Source: Chamaea fasciata | Taxonomy: Eukaryota > Chordata > Aves > Passeriformes > Sylviidae | DNA: 64,000 nt | Reading direction: 5' to 3' | Assembly: GCA_029207755.1 (NCBI GenBank) | Contig: JARCOQ010000004.1 | Coordinates: 37,235,685 to 37,299,684, forward strand | Shown: positions 33,770 to 47,557 of the stretch, one piece after another | Position numbering within the stretch: the stretch's first letter is position 1 | Layout of the letters: the number at the start of each line of letters is the position of its first letter | Position numbers and translations under genes: made by a program | The notes under the pieces: generated by a model | What the model saw: only the letters and a program-made list of their open reading frames with translations | Databases searched by the model: none | What the model was told of the DNA's origin: nothing

Positions 33770-34498
33770 ATGTGGTTTTGGCAAGACAAAGACAGGGCCA
33801 GAAACTGAAAGTTTGCCATTTTTCCTGTCTCACTCTGGAGAGTGTGGGACCAGGGTTCTTCCACATGGCAGCTTGGCACCAGGAGAGATCCCTGCTGCAC
33901 CGGGAGAGCTGCAGTGGGAGTGTCTTGTGCCAGCCAGCCCTGGAGATCCCAGGAGGGGACTGCCACTCCAAACTGCTCCAAACTGCTGCTCCAAACTGCA
34001 GAGATCTGCTAGTAGAAATCGGACTGCCCTCAGCACTGGGAGAGAGCCACACACCAGGAGAGACACAGAGGAGCCCAATAACCCAACTGGAGTGGACACT
34101 GCTGAACACAGCTGAGCACAGTGGGCCAGAGAAAACAGTGGGCAGCATGGCAGAGATAATCTAAGCTCCCAAGGGTGCAGTTTTGTCCTAGTTATTTTTG
34201 TTGTTTTTGCTGTTTTGTTTTTGTTTTCATTTTTGTTTTTGGTTTAGGTTTGTTTTTTTTTTTTAATGGGGAGATGGCGGACAAAGTTTAGTGGTGAACA
34301 TGCTTTTGAGGATAAAACACTCTCTTTTATACAGTGTTGTGGGGTTTTTTTGCTGTTAATACTGCTGTGGTTATTAATAAATAAATTCTTGTTCCAATTT
34401 ATAATCTTTCCTAGTGTTCCTCCTTCATCAGAAGGGACTGGGGAAAGCAAACAGCTTGAGTGGGGTTTAATCTTCCAGATGGCTTTTAAACCACTACA
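33770..34498 (+). mobile_element. LTR-like block, approximate ends
   Basis: Starts near TGTGGTTTTGG and ends near TTTTAAACCACTACA. A GC-richer left half (33,830-34,160) with overlapping chance open frames on both strands is followed by a T/G-rich stretch and AATAAA at 34,376-34,381. This composition resembles U3-R-U5 of a solo LTR. The family is not identified and no target duplication was seen. Confidence 0.4.
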
Positions 34499-35154
34499 AA
34501 CCCCTTAAATCTTAAAGGAGCAGAACATGCAGTTCTTTCCAGAGCATGAGCGCAACCTTCACTCTCCAGTGAACATGCTTTAATTAATTAAACATCCCAG
34601 CAATAAACAGTGGAGTGCCCATTCTTCAATCATTTCATGAACCTCCCACAAACTTTTTCACTACAACTCATTCCTTCTTTCTTTGTCATCTTACCTACTC
34701 TACAGTTGTTGCAAACAAGACTTAAGGGTCAAACGGCTCTTTCTGCATATAGAGCAGAAGGAATGAATAGCATCCTCTGTTTGCTGCTGAAAAATATTAA
34801 AAATCTGATGTGCTCCTTATCACAGGTAGCACTTCAATGCTGAGGCAGGCAATCTCTACACTCAGACACTTACGGTAGGACAAAGTGATTAGATTGTCTT
34901 CCGCTGGTATCTGTGCTCTGGAAAGGTGGACAAGCTAAACAGCCACCTCTATATTGAAATAATACAGAGGGTAAACCCCCACATTTCCAATCAGAAAATT
35001 ATTCTGATATTGATATCAATATTAATAGCACCTGGCAAACCTTAACCTCTTTAGAAGTTTTGACCTGTTTATCTGAGTGTTAAGCCTTTTTGTACTGTTT
35101 TTTTTAATAGCTTGCATAGTGGTTGCACTTGGTTTTCAAATATGTGAAGTAGGA
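34499..35154. other. Intergenic sequence, no gene seen
   Basis: AT-rich with no recognisable exon or repeat. Confidence 0.45.
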
Positions 35155-35700
35155 CACTGTGAGAAATGAAGCCCATTCCTCAAAATTTTAAGAGTTTAAT
35201 CAGGGGTAAAAGGGACAGATAAATAAAGCAAAAGTGAGAGTGCAGAGTGTGTGGCAACAGCCAGAGATACCCCCAATCCTTTAGCAAGCAGTCCTTTACA
35301 CTGTTGCATTGCGTCACTTTCCCAAACGTCTTTGCACATTTTCAAAACCCATTTACCACAACTCTGCCTCAGGTTGCCACAGCATTGCCTATGTCCACAG
35401 TTGCAGTCTCTGAGGGTCCATCAGGGAGTGCTCTTTTGATGCCACTTCAGACTTGGTATTCCCCTTTTATGGAATCTTGTTCTCTGCCTGTGCTATCTCA
35501 GTTATATATTTTGCAAGAGCAGTCATATCTTGTGACACATCTTCGGCAAGCAAGCTTACATCCTGTGATAGCCTTGCTTCACGCACAATTTTAGTTAAAA
35601 TGTCCACAAAAGCAATTAAAATTTGCAGTATCTCTACAGAAGTATAATAATTTGCTAAAGAAAATACATAATAGCAAAATTTGGCACCTCTCTTTTGCTA
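35155..35700 (-). mobile_element. Retroelement-like fragment, minus orientation
   Basis: Read on the minus strand, an open frame of over 70 codons (about 35,697 to 35,468) includes VDILTKIVREARLSQDVSLL and ends in a stop. It is followed by about 300 non-coding bases with a TTTATTTATCTGTCCC stretch, ending TTTCTCACA. A coding tail followed by an LTR-like segment ending in CA suggests the 3' part of an endogenous retrovirus, but the protein is not one I recognise. It has no Met-initiated frame of note on this strand. Confidence 0.35.
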
Positions 35701-36143
35701 CATTTGAGTACAAAGCCCTTCTTCACAGATTAATCCACCTACCTGTTCATGCACTGCAAGAAAGTTTGTGGCCTAAAGGCTTGTGGAGACTGTGGAAAGG
35801 GAAATATTAGTTGACAAAGAGATTCTGACTCTCTTCTCATAAAATGTAGATCAAGGGTAGAGAAATGACATCCAATTGCATCATGCAGGGTCCATGAAGA
35901 AGAAGAAGAAATGATAGACTGAGTTGGTGCCAGCTTTCCAATTAAGATATTGTAAAATCAGCTACTTTCAACAACCATTTGTGTTAATAAAAAAAGGAAA
36001 ACCAAACACCCTTCCTCCCGCCCCCCCCCCTCAAAATATCACCTGTACCCAAAACTCAAAACCAGAACAACCCCAAAAGTCCTTATAGACGCTTAGATGT
36101 TTACTATCCAATTGAGGAAAAGACCAAAAAAAAACCCAAAAAA

Positions 36144-36175
36144 ACCAAACCAAACCAAACCAAACCAAACCAACC
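36144..36175. repeat. (CAAAC)n-type simple repeat in A/C-rich tract
   Basis: About six CAAAC/CCAAA units within a longer A- and C-only stretch (about 36,125-36,228) with runs of C8 and A14. It has very strong strand asymmetry. Confidence 0.9.
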
Positions 36176-38200
36176 CCCCCCAAAAAAAAAAAAAATACAA
36201 AAAAACCACACCCCACCAAAAAAAAAGGAATTATGAAGAAAGCAAAGTGTGTGGGAAGGAGAAAGGTGAAGATCTTAGACAATTTTTTTCCAACCCTGCA
36301 GCATTAGGAATCACAGCTAACTCCACCTGAAACCAAACCCTTCTTATCCTGTAAGTCTGCTGTTTTGTACAGGGACCTGCTAAAGTAAGTCTTATGATGT
36401 GGTGACAAAATTCCTGTAATGGCTTAAAGAATCAAGTATTTGTATTTCCAGATTACTGCAGCAGCCTTCAAATGGGGCTAGAGAGGTGTGATTTTTTGGA
36501 GCAGCTGAAGTTTATTGCTTGGCTAGTGAGCTCTGAAATGTGATGTATAATACACAAAATAAGTCTTTAAAGAGCAGCTGGTAGGTGTGAAAAGTCTATT
36601 TTCTTATCTTTTTCAGAACTACATCTGTTACTAAAGCATGCCTGAAGCTGAGGATTCAGACACAATAGTTGAGGCAAGTTTAGATGCTCTGTGAGGACAT
36701 GTCTGCTGTTTGAATCCAGCCTGAGGTCCCAGAAGAACTGAGAATTTGACAGCCTTCTTGATTTTAGTAGTACCCTCCAGGGCCTCTGACTGTCACAGCT
36801 TAGCATCTGCCTCTCAGTAATTCTTGCTGTTTGGAATTATTACACCCCTTTCCTCTCCTTGGAAGACCAGAACTTCCCTACAGATTGCAAAATGGCTTAT
36901 GGAACTGCACAAAGCTTGTTCTAAATATTGTCAGTCTCTTCAATTTTCCAATCTCAAGCTTATGTAAAAATGTATCCTATGCATGATGCTCTTCAAATCC
37001 ATGTAATGATGAGAGAACTCTAGATGATCACTTCTTATGCACCATTTATTAGGTACTGTATTCCATTTGTTTTTCTATCTTGAATTTGCATTTCCTTGCA
37101 CCTTACTTTAGTACCTAGTGTGAAGTCCAAAAATGCAGACACTAACTAGTTATTCCCAGTACTCTGCCCTCTGTTAAAATTATTAGGCAAAAGGAAAAAT
37201 ATACTTCCATCTCTTGCTGTTCTAGGCCATGCTGAATTGGAACATCCCATGAAAGAGACTCTTTGTTGTTTATTTCAGTCCTGAATTCCAGTGTCCACCT
37301 ATATGTTGAAGTCAGGTTAGTAAAAGTATTATGGCACTGAACTCCCATGCTATGATAGCTTTTCTTTGAATTTCTCCATTATCTGAAGAGCTCTGTTTAC
37401 GAAACCTATTATCCCTCCCCCTTGGTTTTCAAGATGAGAAAGCAAAAGCAACCTCTTTAATGGCTCACATATTGATAATTAACAATTTACATGTCCCTTG
37501 TAAGGCTGGTAAGCAAAAGAACTGCTTTTGGACAGTGAAAATACTGGAGAGAAAGAAGTGGGAGTCAACTTATGTGGTTAAGTTGTACTGCTTCATTAAT
37601 CACAATCTATCTTTTATCGCATTGCTCAAAGCCAAATCCATTCTGCTTCTTGGGAATGAGTTAGATTAAAATCAAGTGCTCTTAATGCATCTTTGACATC
37701 TGGCCTAGCAGCTGGTTACCACTAATATTGCTCTTTAGAAATATCAGGAGCCACATTTACTGTGACCAATCTAGCCCTTCTGATTTAAGTTACTGTAGAG
37801 GGCAATGAATTACCTTAAAGGATCTCCTCTGGAAAGTCCTAAGTTTTATGCTGGATCCCCTGCCAGCCTCACCACTTCATGAGTATGAACAATCATACAA
37901 TTGAACTGATTTGACTTTGCTGCTCCTGGAGTTTCATTGCCTTTAACCTTGGGATGTAAGGATGGTAATGCCATACTAAGTGCCTTTCCTACCTGGGTCT
38001 GTCTGCTCAAGTAGGGCACCCATTCTTATTAGCTGAAAACTGCACTGATTTGCAGGGAGAGGGGAAATAGATTGATCATGATTAATACTACTGTGAATGC
38101 AACCTATTTTCTTGCAAGACTTTTGAAGGTGGCAATCATCCAGACATATTTATTTATTAATTGTAAGCTTATGCCTATAAAAGGCTGGGATTTCACACCT

Positions 38201-38217
38201 CCCCCCCCCCCCCCCCC
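38201..38217. repeat. (C)17 homopolymer
   Basis: Seventeen consecutive C. The length may be affected by sequencing error. Confidence 0.9.
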
Positions 38218-41200
38218 AACATCAGCCTAAAGCCCCTACTCCCTCCTTTCTCCAGGCAGACTTGAATATGAAGCGCATTAAATTTGGAAGCAATTGTTCC
38301 CCTCTAAGATGCAGTGGGAGGAGTTTTCTTTTCTTAGTAGTGAAAGGCAAAGAAATTAGAGATGATCAGTGGAACTGTGCATCCTGCAACTGGGAGGCAA
38401 ATTAGAGTTCTCAGCTTTCCAGATACTATGTTGCCTACCTTATTTCCTAACTGTTTTCCAGAGCCTTGTCATGTTATCTGCTTCTGATTCCCTGACTTGG
38501 AAAGAATCTAGGAAATGTGATGAATTTAAAGCAGAATAGCAGTTGTAGAATCTTTATTATGACTTGGCCATTCCCAGACTGAAGGCTTTTACCAGAGGCG
38601 TCAACTTCCTCCACAGATGTTGTGGTCTGAAGAAGCCAATTTTTTGGACCCACAGGAACCAGTTATTATGCCCTGGTTTTCAGTAGAACTACTGCTTATT
38701 GGCTCATTGGGGCATCTGCAAGGACATTACATACTCTAGAAGGGGCCTCTCTTGACACAGTGCAACCTAAAAGCTGTTATTTCCCAGAAAATCTCAGTGT
38801 GAGAGATGACAAGGGCCTTGTTTCATTTGTCAGCCTGCAAACCATAGGTTAAGATCCAGGTATTAAAATTACTAGAGAGATGTCTCTGCCTGAATGAAAG
38901 TGCAAATGAGACCATATGCCCAAGTCAATAGGATTTATATTTAGCAAAAACTGTGAGGTAAGAGAGGGAGACATAGAAAAAAAAAGAGAGGGCAAGGGGG
39001 AGAGAAGCAGTGACAGAGTAAGTCACCACTCTGCGGATCCTGATGGTGTCAGTCTTGATCCTTCAGGGTTGGGAGAAGCCCAAGAAACACAGAGTCCACA
39101 AGGTTTACATTTGTTCAGTCAAGTGAAAAAGTCCAGGTACCTCCTGTGGGGCAGGGAGTTTTACACTAGATGATGTTAATACTTTGGATCATGGGACACT
39201 TCAGGAACTTTTGATGGTTTATGACATCTTCAAAGATGTGACAACTTCCTCTTGCATCAGCAAAGCTGAGTCAATTATGGCTCATTACCCAGGATGAATA
39301 CATTCAGGCTATGTGTGAATCCTGGAAAACCACAATTTGTCATGGAACAGAATGGATCAGTTTAATGTAGAGCACTCCTACCTCCACTGCTTTGCTGGAC
39401 ACAGGATGAAATACACATTTTTACTATGAGGATAATGTGCCAGCAACCCTCTGCATTGCAATGCTGCTCCGTGTTGAAAAGAACAGCAGTTCAGAGATCC
39501 CAGTTCAACATAGTACTGGAAACAAGAATCTCTTGGAAAACAACCTTAAAAGATACTGGCAAAAGCTTTTGATGCCCCAAACTCAGCTAACAGAAACCAG
39601 TTCAAGTGGTTCAACTACATAAATGGAAAACAGAAGCAGAGTTACTGTCTGTGCTTTGGAGCAGGCACTTGATGGGCACAATTTGGTTCACACTGAGTAG
39701 TAAATAATGAGTTGCATACAGTCATCAAATGACTGAAGAAGTTTAAACAGAACTTCTTTTATTTGTCTCCTGTGATGCGGATTCCTTTCATAAAAGACAA
39801 ACTGTTTTCTTTTAAATTTAATTAAATAATGCATAATATTTATATAATTTTCTTTTACTTTCCAAGGCACTATTGCTCAGAGGAAAACTGTGGCTACAGA
39901 ATTCTGAATACTAGATCCAATACTAATAGCATTTTTTAAAATCCTTTGACTGTATACACTTCTACTAGCTTCAGTCACAAATGCTCTCAGGAGCTTTTTG
40001 GTGGATAATGTCTTGCTCAGGGATCTTAAGGTTCAACACCTCAACAGCATTTGAATGTTGTCAAATTAAAAGAAAATCGACAAGTTTATATCTCCTATTT
40101 CACACAAAGATTTCTGAATCTATTGATTTCATTCACTAGTTGCAAAAGGCATGACACCTCTGCTTTGCTAGCGTTTGGAGAAGGTGTCAATGGTGAGTGT
40201 TTTAGAACAGCTCGATATCTTCTAGCATGCAGCATTGAAGGTTAGGGGTGGGGACTTGATTTGCGAACAGCCACAGATTCTCTGCATACTGTTTCAGTGA
40301 AATCACAGGATTGCTGAATTTTCTCTTAATGATGTAAAAGTTGTCACAGTCCTGACTAACCTGCACAGAACAAGTCATTTTGAGACACTAGAACAATCAC
40401 TGTCCTCAGAGAGAAGAGTGGATTCCATTAATAATCCAGATGGAAGCAACAGAAAGAGGTAGTAAGTGCCAAGACAATACGTGTTTATGTGATAACATCT
40501 GAAAGTCTTAAAATAAAGGTGCTTATTCCTCAAAGTTGACAAAAAATAGCTAAATATATATACAGATGTCAAATAATCTGTTTGCCTAGAAATGAGTAAT
40601 CCATTATCAGAGTCAGCATCCCTAAAAGAGTGTTTAAACTTGATGATGTCATTTCCTAGTAGGTGTTTTAATTATCTATAGAAAGGTACTTTGATTTAGA
40701 TTTTGGACATAAAATATAAATTCCTTAAGGCACCATTTTTCCACACAACTTTTGCCTGCTAAACTGTTCTGCACTTGACAGAGGTGCATGGATAGCTACA
40801 TTCAGACAGTTATTTAAGCACACATCTTTGTTTTCATGGAGGAGGTAGTGATTTCTTTTTGTCTGGTCTGTGTTAGAAAGGCATACACAAGCTAATACCA
40901 CTGACTTTTCAGGATGTCATTTGGTGACCTTCCATTTGATGCAGCAGTGCTCCTAAATGCATTGCTGCAAGAAAAACTGGGAGAGGTGTGGAAATTACAA
41001 GCCCAGTAAATGACTTAGTAAACTTAGTAAACTTCTAAGCCAACAGTAAATTTTACTGGTAAGAGAGGAATACCAGCACATATTTGCTAAAACTTTATAG
41101 TGTTATATGTATGACATGCTGTCATAAAGCAGCACAGGATATACTAAATCATGCCTGTGTCAATCACTGAGTCATTTAGAGGAACCAACAAAGCTGATCA

Positions 41201-43967
41201 ACTACAGCTCTAACTTTAGTGATGCTGAATAGAACTGAATGCATTTTTAAATGCCAAAATACAACAAAACCACCAGGATAGAGGATGCAATTTTTAAAGA
41301 CCTCTGATAAGGCTCCTTATTAGTCTGAGATTCAGCATTTCCTCAAATCTGCTATTAATTAATTAGTGGAACTGGAAACATGCTACATGACACTTTCAGG
41401 ACTGGCCTGAATCTACTGATCATGGAGGAGATCTCTTAAGCTCCATAATGCAGTTACTGTTGTGAGGATTTTGAAGGCAAATCACAGCAATTATTTCTAA
41501 ATTACTGATACTGTCCAATATGTTTACTTTTATGCACTCAAAATTCCAGGCACTCCTATTAAATATTGATGTTTCACAACTAAACTTTCTATGGATATCT
41601 AAACACCAGCACACAGCTACACTGGAGCTGCCACAGGTTATTCTAAATGTCCATTTACTGGAGAAAGCTATGAGAAGCAGCAGGAAAAGGTCATGCAAGG
41701 CACCCAAGAGCAGTGCAAACAGGACCAATGCACCTCTCTGGCCAACTGAATTGGGCCCTTACAGGTAGAATGTGCAGCTGAAGGACTTGCCAAGATCATA
41801 GCATACTTTTAATGCACATCTGCAGGGGGAGGTACTATTTTTATTAGACTCTCCACAAAAATTCGAACAGAAGCCTTCTGGGATCAGTCCCTTCATTGGG
41901 ACTAACTGAAGCTCTTACGTTTTCTATACATTTCACTTCTCTCTTACATGCAGATCATTAAAAGCACAATTAAACTCCTGCATGCATAGGAAGGTAAACA
42001 GACATTTTGCAGAAACAGAAGCATGGCCTTTAACACCAACATTACAGCTAAACCTGCACCAGAACAAGTCAGAGTTTGTCCTCCCAAAGCAATCTGTAAT
42101 CTAAAGGACTTTTTCAAGATGTAGTGGGTACGAGGATGGAAAGTGAGATGAACAATAAAGGAGTAAGAAGGAAGAGAGGCAGAAAAATTGTATAGCCAGA
42201 TCTTGATTTACTGAATACAAATGCTGGACTGTTTTTAGGATATTGATCACACTTCAGGAGACAGTTTCTGTTACAAAGATGCTGCCTAAAGTGCATGGTA
42301 AGTTATGACTGAATACACCTATGATACATCATGATCCAGAAGGCTATACTTGCATGGGTTCGTAAGTAATTGAACACCTGTAATTATGTAATTTTTCTGT
42401 GACTGACAACTATAATTATTTAATGTTGTTTTGTGTAATGCATTTCACCATTGTCTTTCTAGAAAGTCTGTATTTATCCATCTACCTCCAAGAACCTGCA
42501 ATATGAAAAATGTATACAATAGCTCACTCTTGTAGGAGATCCGTTGTGGGCCTGTACACATTGAAATATTAAATGAAATTTAGCCAGCACAATAGTGTAG
42601 TAAGTTATGCCCTGTAAGACTTTCACGTAACTGTGTCTCAAAATAACGCGTGTAAATGCAGCATTCCATTTATTTCATATGACTAGTAAACTCTTCAGCT
42701 TTATTGTGTCTGAAATATGAATGTTTATACATTAACTCCCCATTATACTTATCTGAAATTTTTTCAAATTGATGTGAAACCTCCTTGAAAATCTAATCAA
42801 GCTAGGCTGGCACTTGCAGCATCTCATAACCCAAACTTGCTTACCTGTATTGTGATGCTGTCATGTGAAAAGGGGAGATTTTCTCAAACCCTGTGTGTGA
42901 TTATCTGTCAGTGCCCCAGGAAAGCCTCAGCCCTTGTGCCTGACCAGTCTGTCAGCGTCCTGTTGTGGGCACCCTTCACTGAGCAGTTCAGAAGGTCAGA
43001 GGGTGGCTCAGAGTCACTCCCCCTCCTGCATCTCCACATCTCTGCCATTGCTGGCTGTCAAACATCTGACTCAGTGAGGGGTGGTTGTACCCTGGGAGCA
43101 GATATCTCAGCATGGCACCTGAGATAACCTCGGCATGGGGACCTGTGTCAGAGATTTCCCCCACAGCTGCTGATTCAAGAGCAGAACATCTCCATTTCTC
43201 TCTCTGGGTTTTAAGCTGCTGGGAGGGTTATCAGCTGGAAAGGACACTGAGTTCCCTCTTCTCAAGGGTTTTGACAGATCCTGGCCATGGGGTCTCCACT
43301 CCACCCTCCATTTAGACCCCATAGATTGTGTTGCATTGGGTGTGCTGTTGGATTCCACCCGGGAATGGCAAGTGTATTTTCCCTTGTAATTTCTGTGCTG
43401 TTATCTTCATACTCAGTCATTTTCCCACAGATGTGAAAAACATTTGAACATAGCTGGCTTTAAGTGTAAGCACTGCATTAAGCCTGCTGAGGTCAGTACA
43501 CCGATAAACATGTGCCTAACAGTTTGCAAAACGAGACCCTTTGATACTGTTGTTTTTAAATTTACTTCTGATTTAAATTTAGGGTCCTAAAAATTTCAAG
43601 TTAGTATCATTAAAAGGTCCTGCTTACAGCCTTGACATACAGATAGACATTCACAGACTTAAAAAATATTTGACATATTTACCATTTTAAATACAATCTT
43701 CTCTTCAATAAAGTAACCTCCTGTTACACAACAGTGCAGTTTGCTATCACAGAATTGTTTCTATGTTGTTTTGCTTTCCTACTAGCTGAAGCTCTCACCC
43801 AAATAAACAGAAATCAATTAGTAAGTATAGCAATTTCCATATTCAAAAGTCATAGCTGTAACTTAAAATGCAAAACAAAGCCACTGTTACTATCAGTTGA
43901 TGTCATAACATGCCATATACCTAATTGTAGTGGTCTCGAAAACCCCTGAAATTAAGTACAGGCACCT

Positions 43968-44052
43968 GATCATAGAATCTTAGAATGATTATGGCTGGAA
44001 GGAGATCTCAAAGTTGATCTAGTTAAAACTCCCCCGCTGTGGGTAGGGACAT
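43968..44052 (-). mobile_element. CR1 LINE 3' end stub, minus orientation
   Basis: The plus strand reads TCATAGAATCTTAGAATGAT then GGCTGGAAGGAGATCTCAAA and AACTCCCCCGCTGTGGGTAG. This is the complement of the canonical CR1 3' terminus. It is short and 5'-truncated. Confidence 0.65.
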
Positions 44053-46613
44053 ATGATGTTTAGGATTATTTTCTCTTTTGAAAATGCACACACTGTACCT
44101 TTTCCTGACAGGCACAGGTAATTTAAAGGGACGGGGGAAAAAAAAAGCCCAAACCAAATCCCACGACAGAATTTATTTTCTTAGAGGTTTGTATTTTTTT
44201 TTTTTTTTAATTTTGCATTAAAGAAAGGAACTTCATCAACATTGATTGTCATTTACAGAAAACATTCAAGAATCATGTGTGCATTATTATGAAATGCTAA
44301 CAGTGTCTAACTAATAGTTTACAGGTCATAAAATAAGACAAAGATCCATTACATTCTAAAGTAATATAGAACCTTTTCATTAGACAAGGATGCTGGTCCT
44401 ACAAGATTCATGATAAAAAAACCCCCTCAGTGGTCACTTTCTAAATGAATCAGGCTGTCTTTTTACTCACGTACACATAAATTAGGTCAATTATATTAAA
44501 CAAGGGAGAAAGATCAGAAGAGAATTGCAGATGTAAAAATGCTGGATGAACTCCTGGCACTGTTGAAATCAGTGAAGGGTTTCCTGCTGGTTTCAATGGA
44601 GCCACATTTTTACCCAGTATGTCATGATTCATTTGCAGTTCTGTTTTTTACATCTACAAGCCAGTCAAGATACATCACAGTTATCACACAATTAAGCTTA
44701 TTAAAAAAAGACAAAAAAATCACTGTCGACTCTATGAGGCATTTGATTTTAGAAAAGAACTTTTATTTGTATTTTGAGAGTGATTAATTTTGAATGTTAC
44801 TCATTATTTTATTAGATTGTTTATTATCATTTGTCTTGACAGGCAATGCAACTCTTGTGTGTTACCAACAGTGGTAAACATGCTTACCAAACAAAAAACA
44901 ACACACCCCTAAAATTCAAATTAAAATGATTTACAACAATATAACTACAGCCAAGCACCAAATAGCTCAGGGCTTGGATCCTGGGTCTTAACATCTCATT
45001 TCACTCTAACAAAATGAACCGGAAATAGGATAAAAACATTAGATATTTGAAAGTGGGAAGTGTATGAAAAATCATTTCTTCCCATAATCCTAAAAGCATT
45101 TTCAGGGATATTTCAAAAATATTAGAAAGTTTCATTTAAATCTAAATATCTATCTTAATTATGTTTTTATTTTTTATAAATTGGTAATCACAAAATACTA
45201 GCCATTTAAGTCACATTTGGATGCCAGAAAAGCATCTAAATACTTTGCTCATTATTTATGCTCCTGCCTGTATTACATTGCAGCTGTTGATAAACTGGAC
45301 ATAGTTTCTTTTTTCCATTATGGTCTTTAAAATGTGCATTTGGTGAAGATCAGTTATGGCTTCAGATTACAGCTAATGAGCGACCTGACCTCAAATCTGA
45401 ATAAGAAATTAAAGGCATACAAAAATATTTTGCTCATTGGAAAGAGAGAAATGTTTCTATTAATATAAGTCATGTCAGAAGGATTCATAAAAGCCATATG
45501 CTATAAGGAAGCATTATTTGCATGAACAACTTTTCTTCAGATCAGTCAAATGCAGTCCGCAGGAATTATTACGGTTCTCACTGAACAGACTTGCTGGGAT
45601 CACGTTTCACTGATAATCCCACATTTTTTTTTCCCCAATTAAGAACAGAAGCATACACTAAATATCAACGGCTGGTCAAAAGGCTTTATCTATTACAATC
45701 AATTTCCATAAAAACTGAAGGGTACATTACACTTACAGGAAGCAAGTACGTAATTTGCTCTTCAATGTTTTTCCTCTTTAAAAAAAAAAAAAAATTACAA
45801 AGTCTTATGTTTAAACAGAGACTAGAAAAAATCAGTGTATTCACTGTCCCAACTTATTTACAGCAAAAATTACAGAGACAGCATACATAGTATTGGACCT
45901 TCCACAAGCATATATTAAAAGTAATTACATATGAAAAAATATTTTATTTGTCTTCTACATTTCTACAATACATACTCAGGTTTCTTTCTTCTTGTTTTGT
46001 TTGTTTAGTTTTCAAGTAACCTCTTTAGTGTTAATCAAATGAGGCAGAGTGTGCTGCTGTAAAATAAGGGATTTTGTTGCTATTATGGTTTCTATATTCT
46101 TTATACTGTCCATTCATTACAACTGAAGTAATTAGTTAAACATGGGAATTATCTCATAGCGATTAGCATAAATCTCAAAATACCCAATGTATTTGATTTA
46201 GCTGAGTGTTGGTAACAGCTCAGAGTTCAGTTGTGCTTTATTTGTTGCCACAAGAACAAACACAGAGCCGCTCCCCAAAGTGTACTAGAGGTCACATGGC
46301 AGTCACACAAGAGGCAAAGACTATCATGGCTAGTTCACTGGCTATGCTACTCAGTGGCTTTTTAAAAATAAGTGCACGAATAAATCCCCATATACTGCAT
46401 GAGAATGTGTGGTCCACACTCCATAGGGTTAAATGATTATTAGCTTCTTTTACTAACAACAAAACACCTTTTTTGCCTGATTCTGACATTGAAGTGACAC
46501 ATTAAAAAAACCACAAATGTAGTGCATCTGAATCTGAATCCCCAAAGTCAACAGCCTAATGTAGTTACTTTGACTTATTAAGCTGTGTGTCTAATCAAGA
46601 CATGTATAAGTGC

Positions 46614-46662
46614 TTTTTTTTTTTTTTCTTTTTTTTTTTTCTTTTTTTCTTTTTTTTTTTTT
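46614..46662. repeat. Interrupted poly-T tract
   Basis: Forty-nine bases of T with three single C interruptions. It gives artefactual poly-Phe/poly-Lys frames. Confidence 0.9.
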
Positions 46663-47518
46663 AATAAGCTGGTTTTATCCAAAACACTTGCCAAGGTAAA
46701 GCCTGTTCTTTCCTGTTCTTGGTGGTTAACCATCTGCTTGTGTTTCAGTGAAGTTGCATTCCTGTTGCCCAAATAAGGGGCCAGTATGTTCCTAATACTT
46801 AAAACTAGGAGTCAATTTTTTTTAATTCTCTCCAGTCAGTCTTAAATTGAACATACTTTACTGCTGCCAATGTAGAGTCATAAATAAGGACCTCAGCATA
46901 TTATTGAAGCACAAAAAATTTTCTCAACAGCAGTATCTTCATTCGTAAATTAGCAGCTATATCCAAAATATCAAAAAAATATGCAAAATCACTGTGATAT
47001 CTACATTAATTGAATTTTTTCTTTATGTTATTGTACAGAAGACCACGTGCAAAGCAAACAATTTCTGCAAGTACAGTTACAAAGAAACATTTACAATTTA
47101 CTTATTGCTGCTATATCCAATGCTGTTTTTTTTCACTTTCTCTATGTGCTGTGCTTGAATTGTGATGATGATGAAGTTATGCAAATTATGAAGTACATCA
47201 TGTTACTGAACTCACTGTGAGCAGTATTATCCTTGCTGCCTTCAGAAATGCCCAGGAAAGACTTCTCCGTTTCCAGAGCATTTTGTTCATTGCCTTATCT
47301 CTCAACAGAAATGCAATGCAAGGGTCATCTGGAGGACCCAGCCTCCACTGGACATTCAGCCTGCCTTTTTAGGAGAGTTACTGATCTGTGAGCTACCATT
47401 CTGGAAGTGTTAGACCTCTTCTTTCCACAATGACCCGTCTGCAGACTGCACACACAAGTGGCTTTTAGAGCTGCAAACAACTTCTGGGATGAGGCGTTGG
47501 GCTCATTGTCACACAGTC

Positions 47519-47557
47519 ATGCAGGGACAACACATGCAGGGACAATGCATGCAGGGA
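47519..47557. repeat. Short tandem repeat, CATGCAGGGACAA units
   Basis: Three imperfect units of CATGCAGGGACA(A) in a row, from a small local duplication. Confidence 0.8.

Larger units (their letters stand above)
35701..43967. other. Intergenic / distal sequence, no gene seen
   Basis: No supported gene. Simple repeats are listed separately. A slightly GC-richer block at about 42,880-43,380 has unmatched open frames on both strands and may be an unrecognised repeat. The rest is AT-rich unique sequence. Confidence 0.45.

Noticed and set aside
33729..34164. Overlapping open frames of 130-139 codons on both strands
   Set aside because: They lie in the GC-rich half of an LTR-like block, where stops are rare. 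No motif is recognisable.
46578..46776. Poly-Lys and poly-Phe open frames
   Set aside because: Produced by the interrupted poly-T tract at 46,614-46,662.
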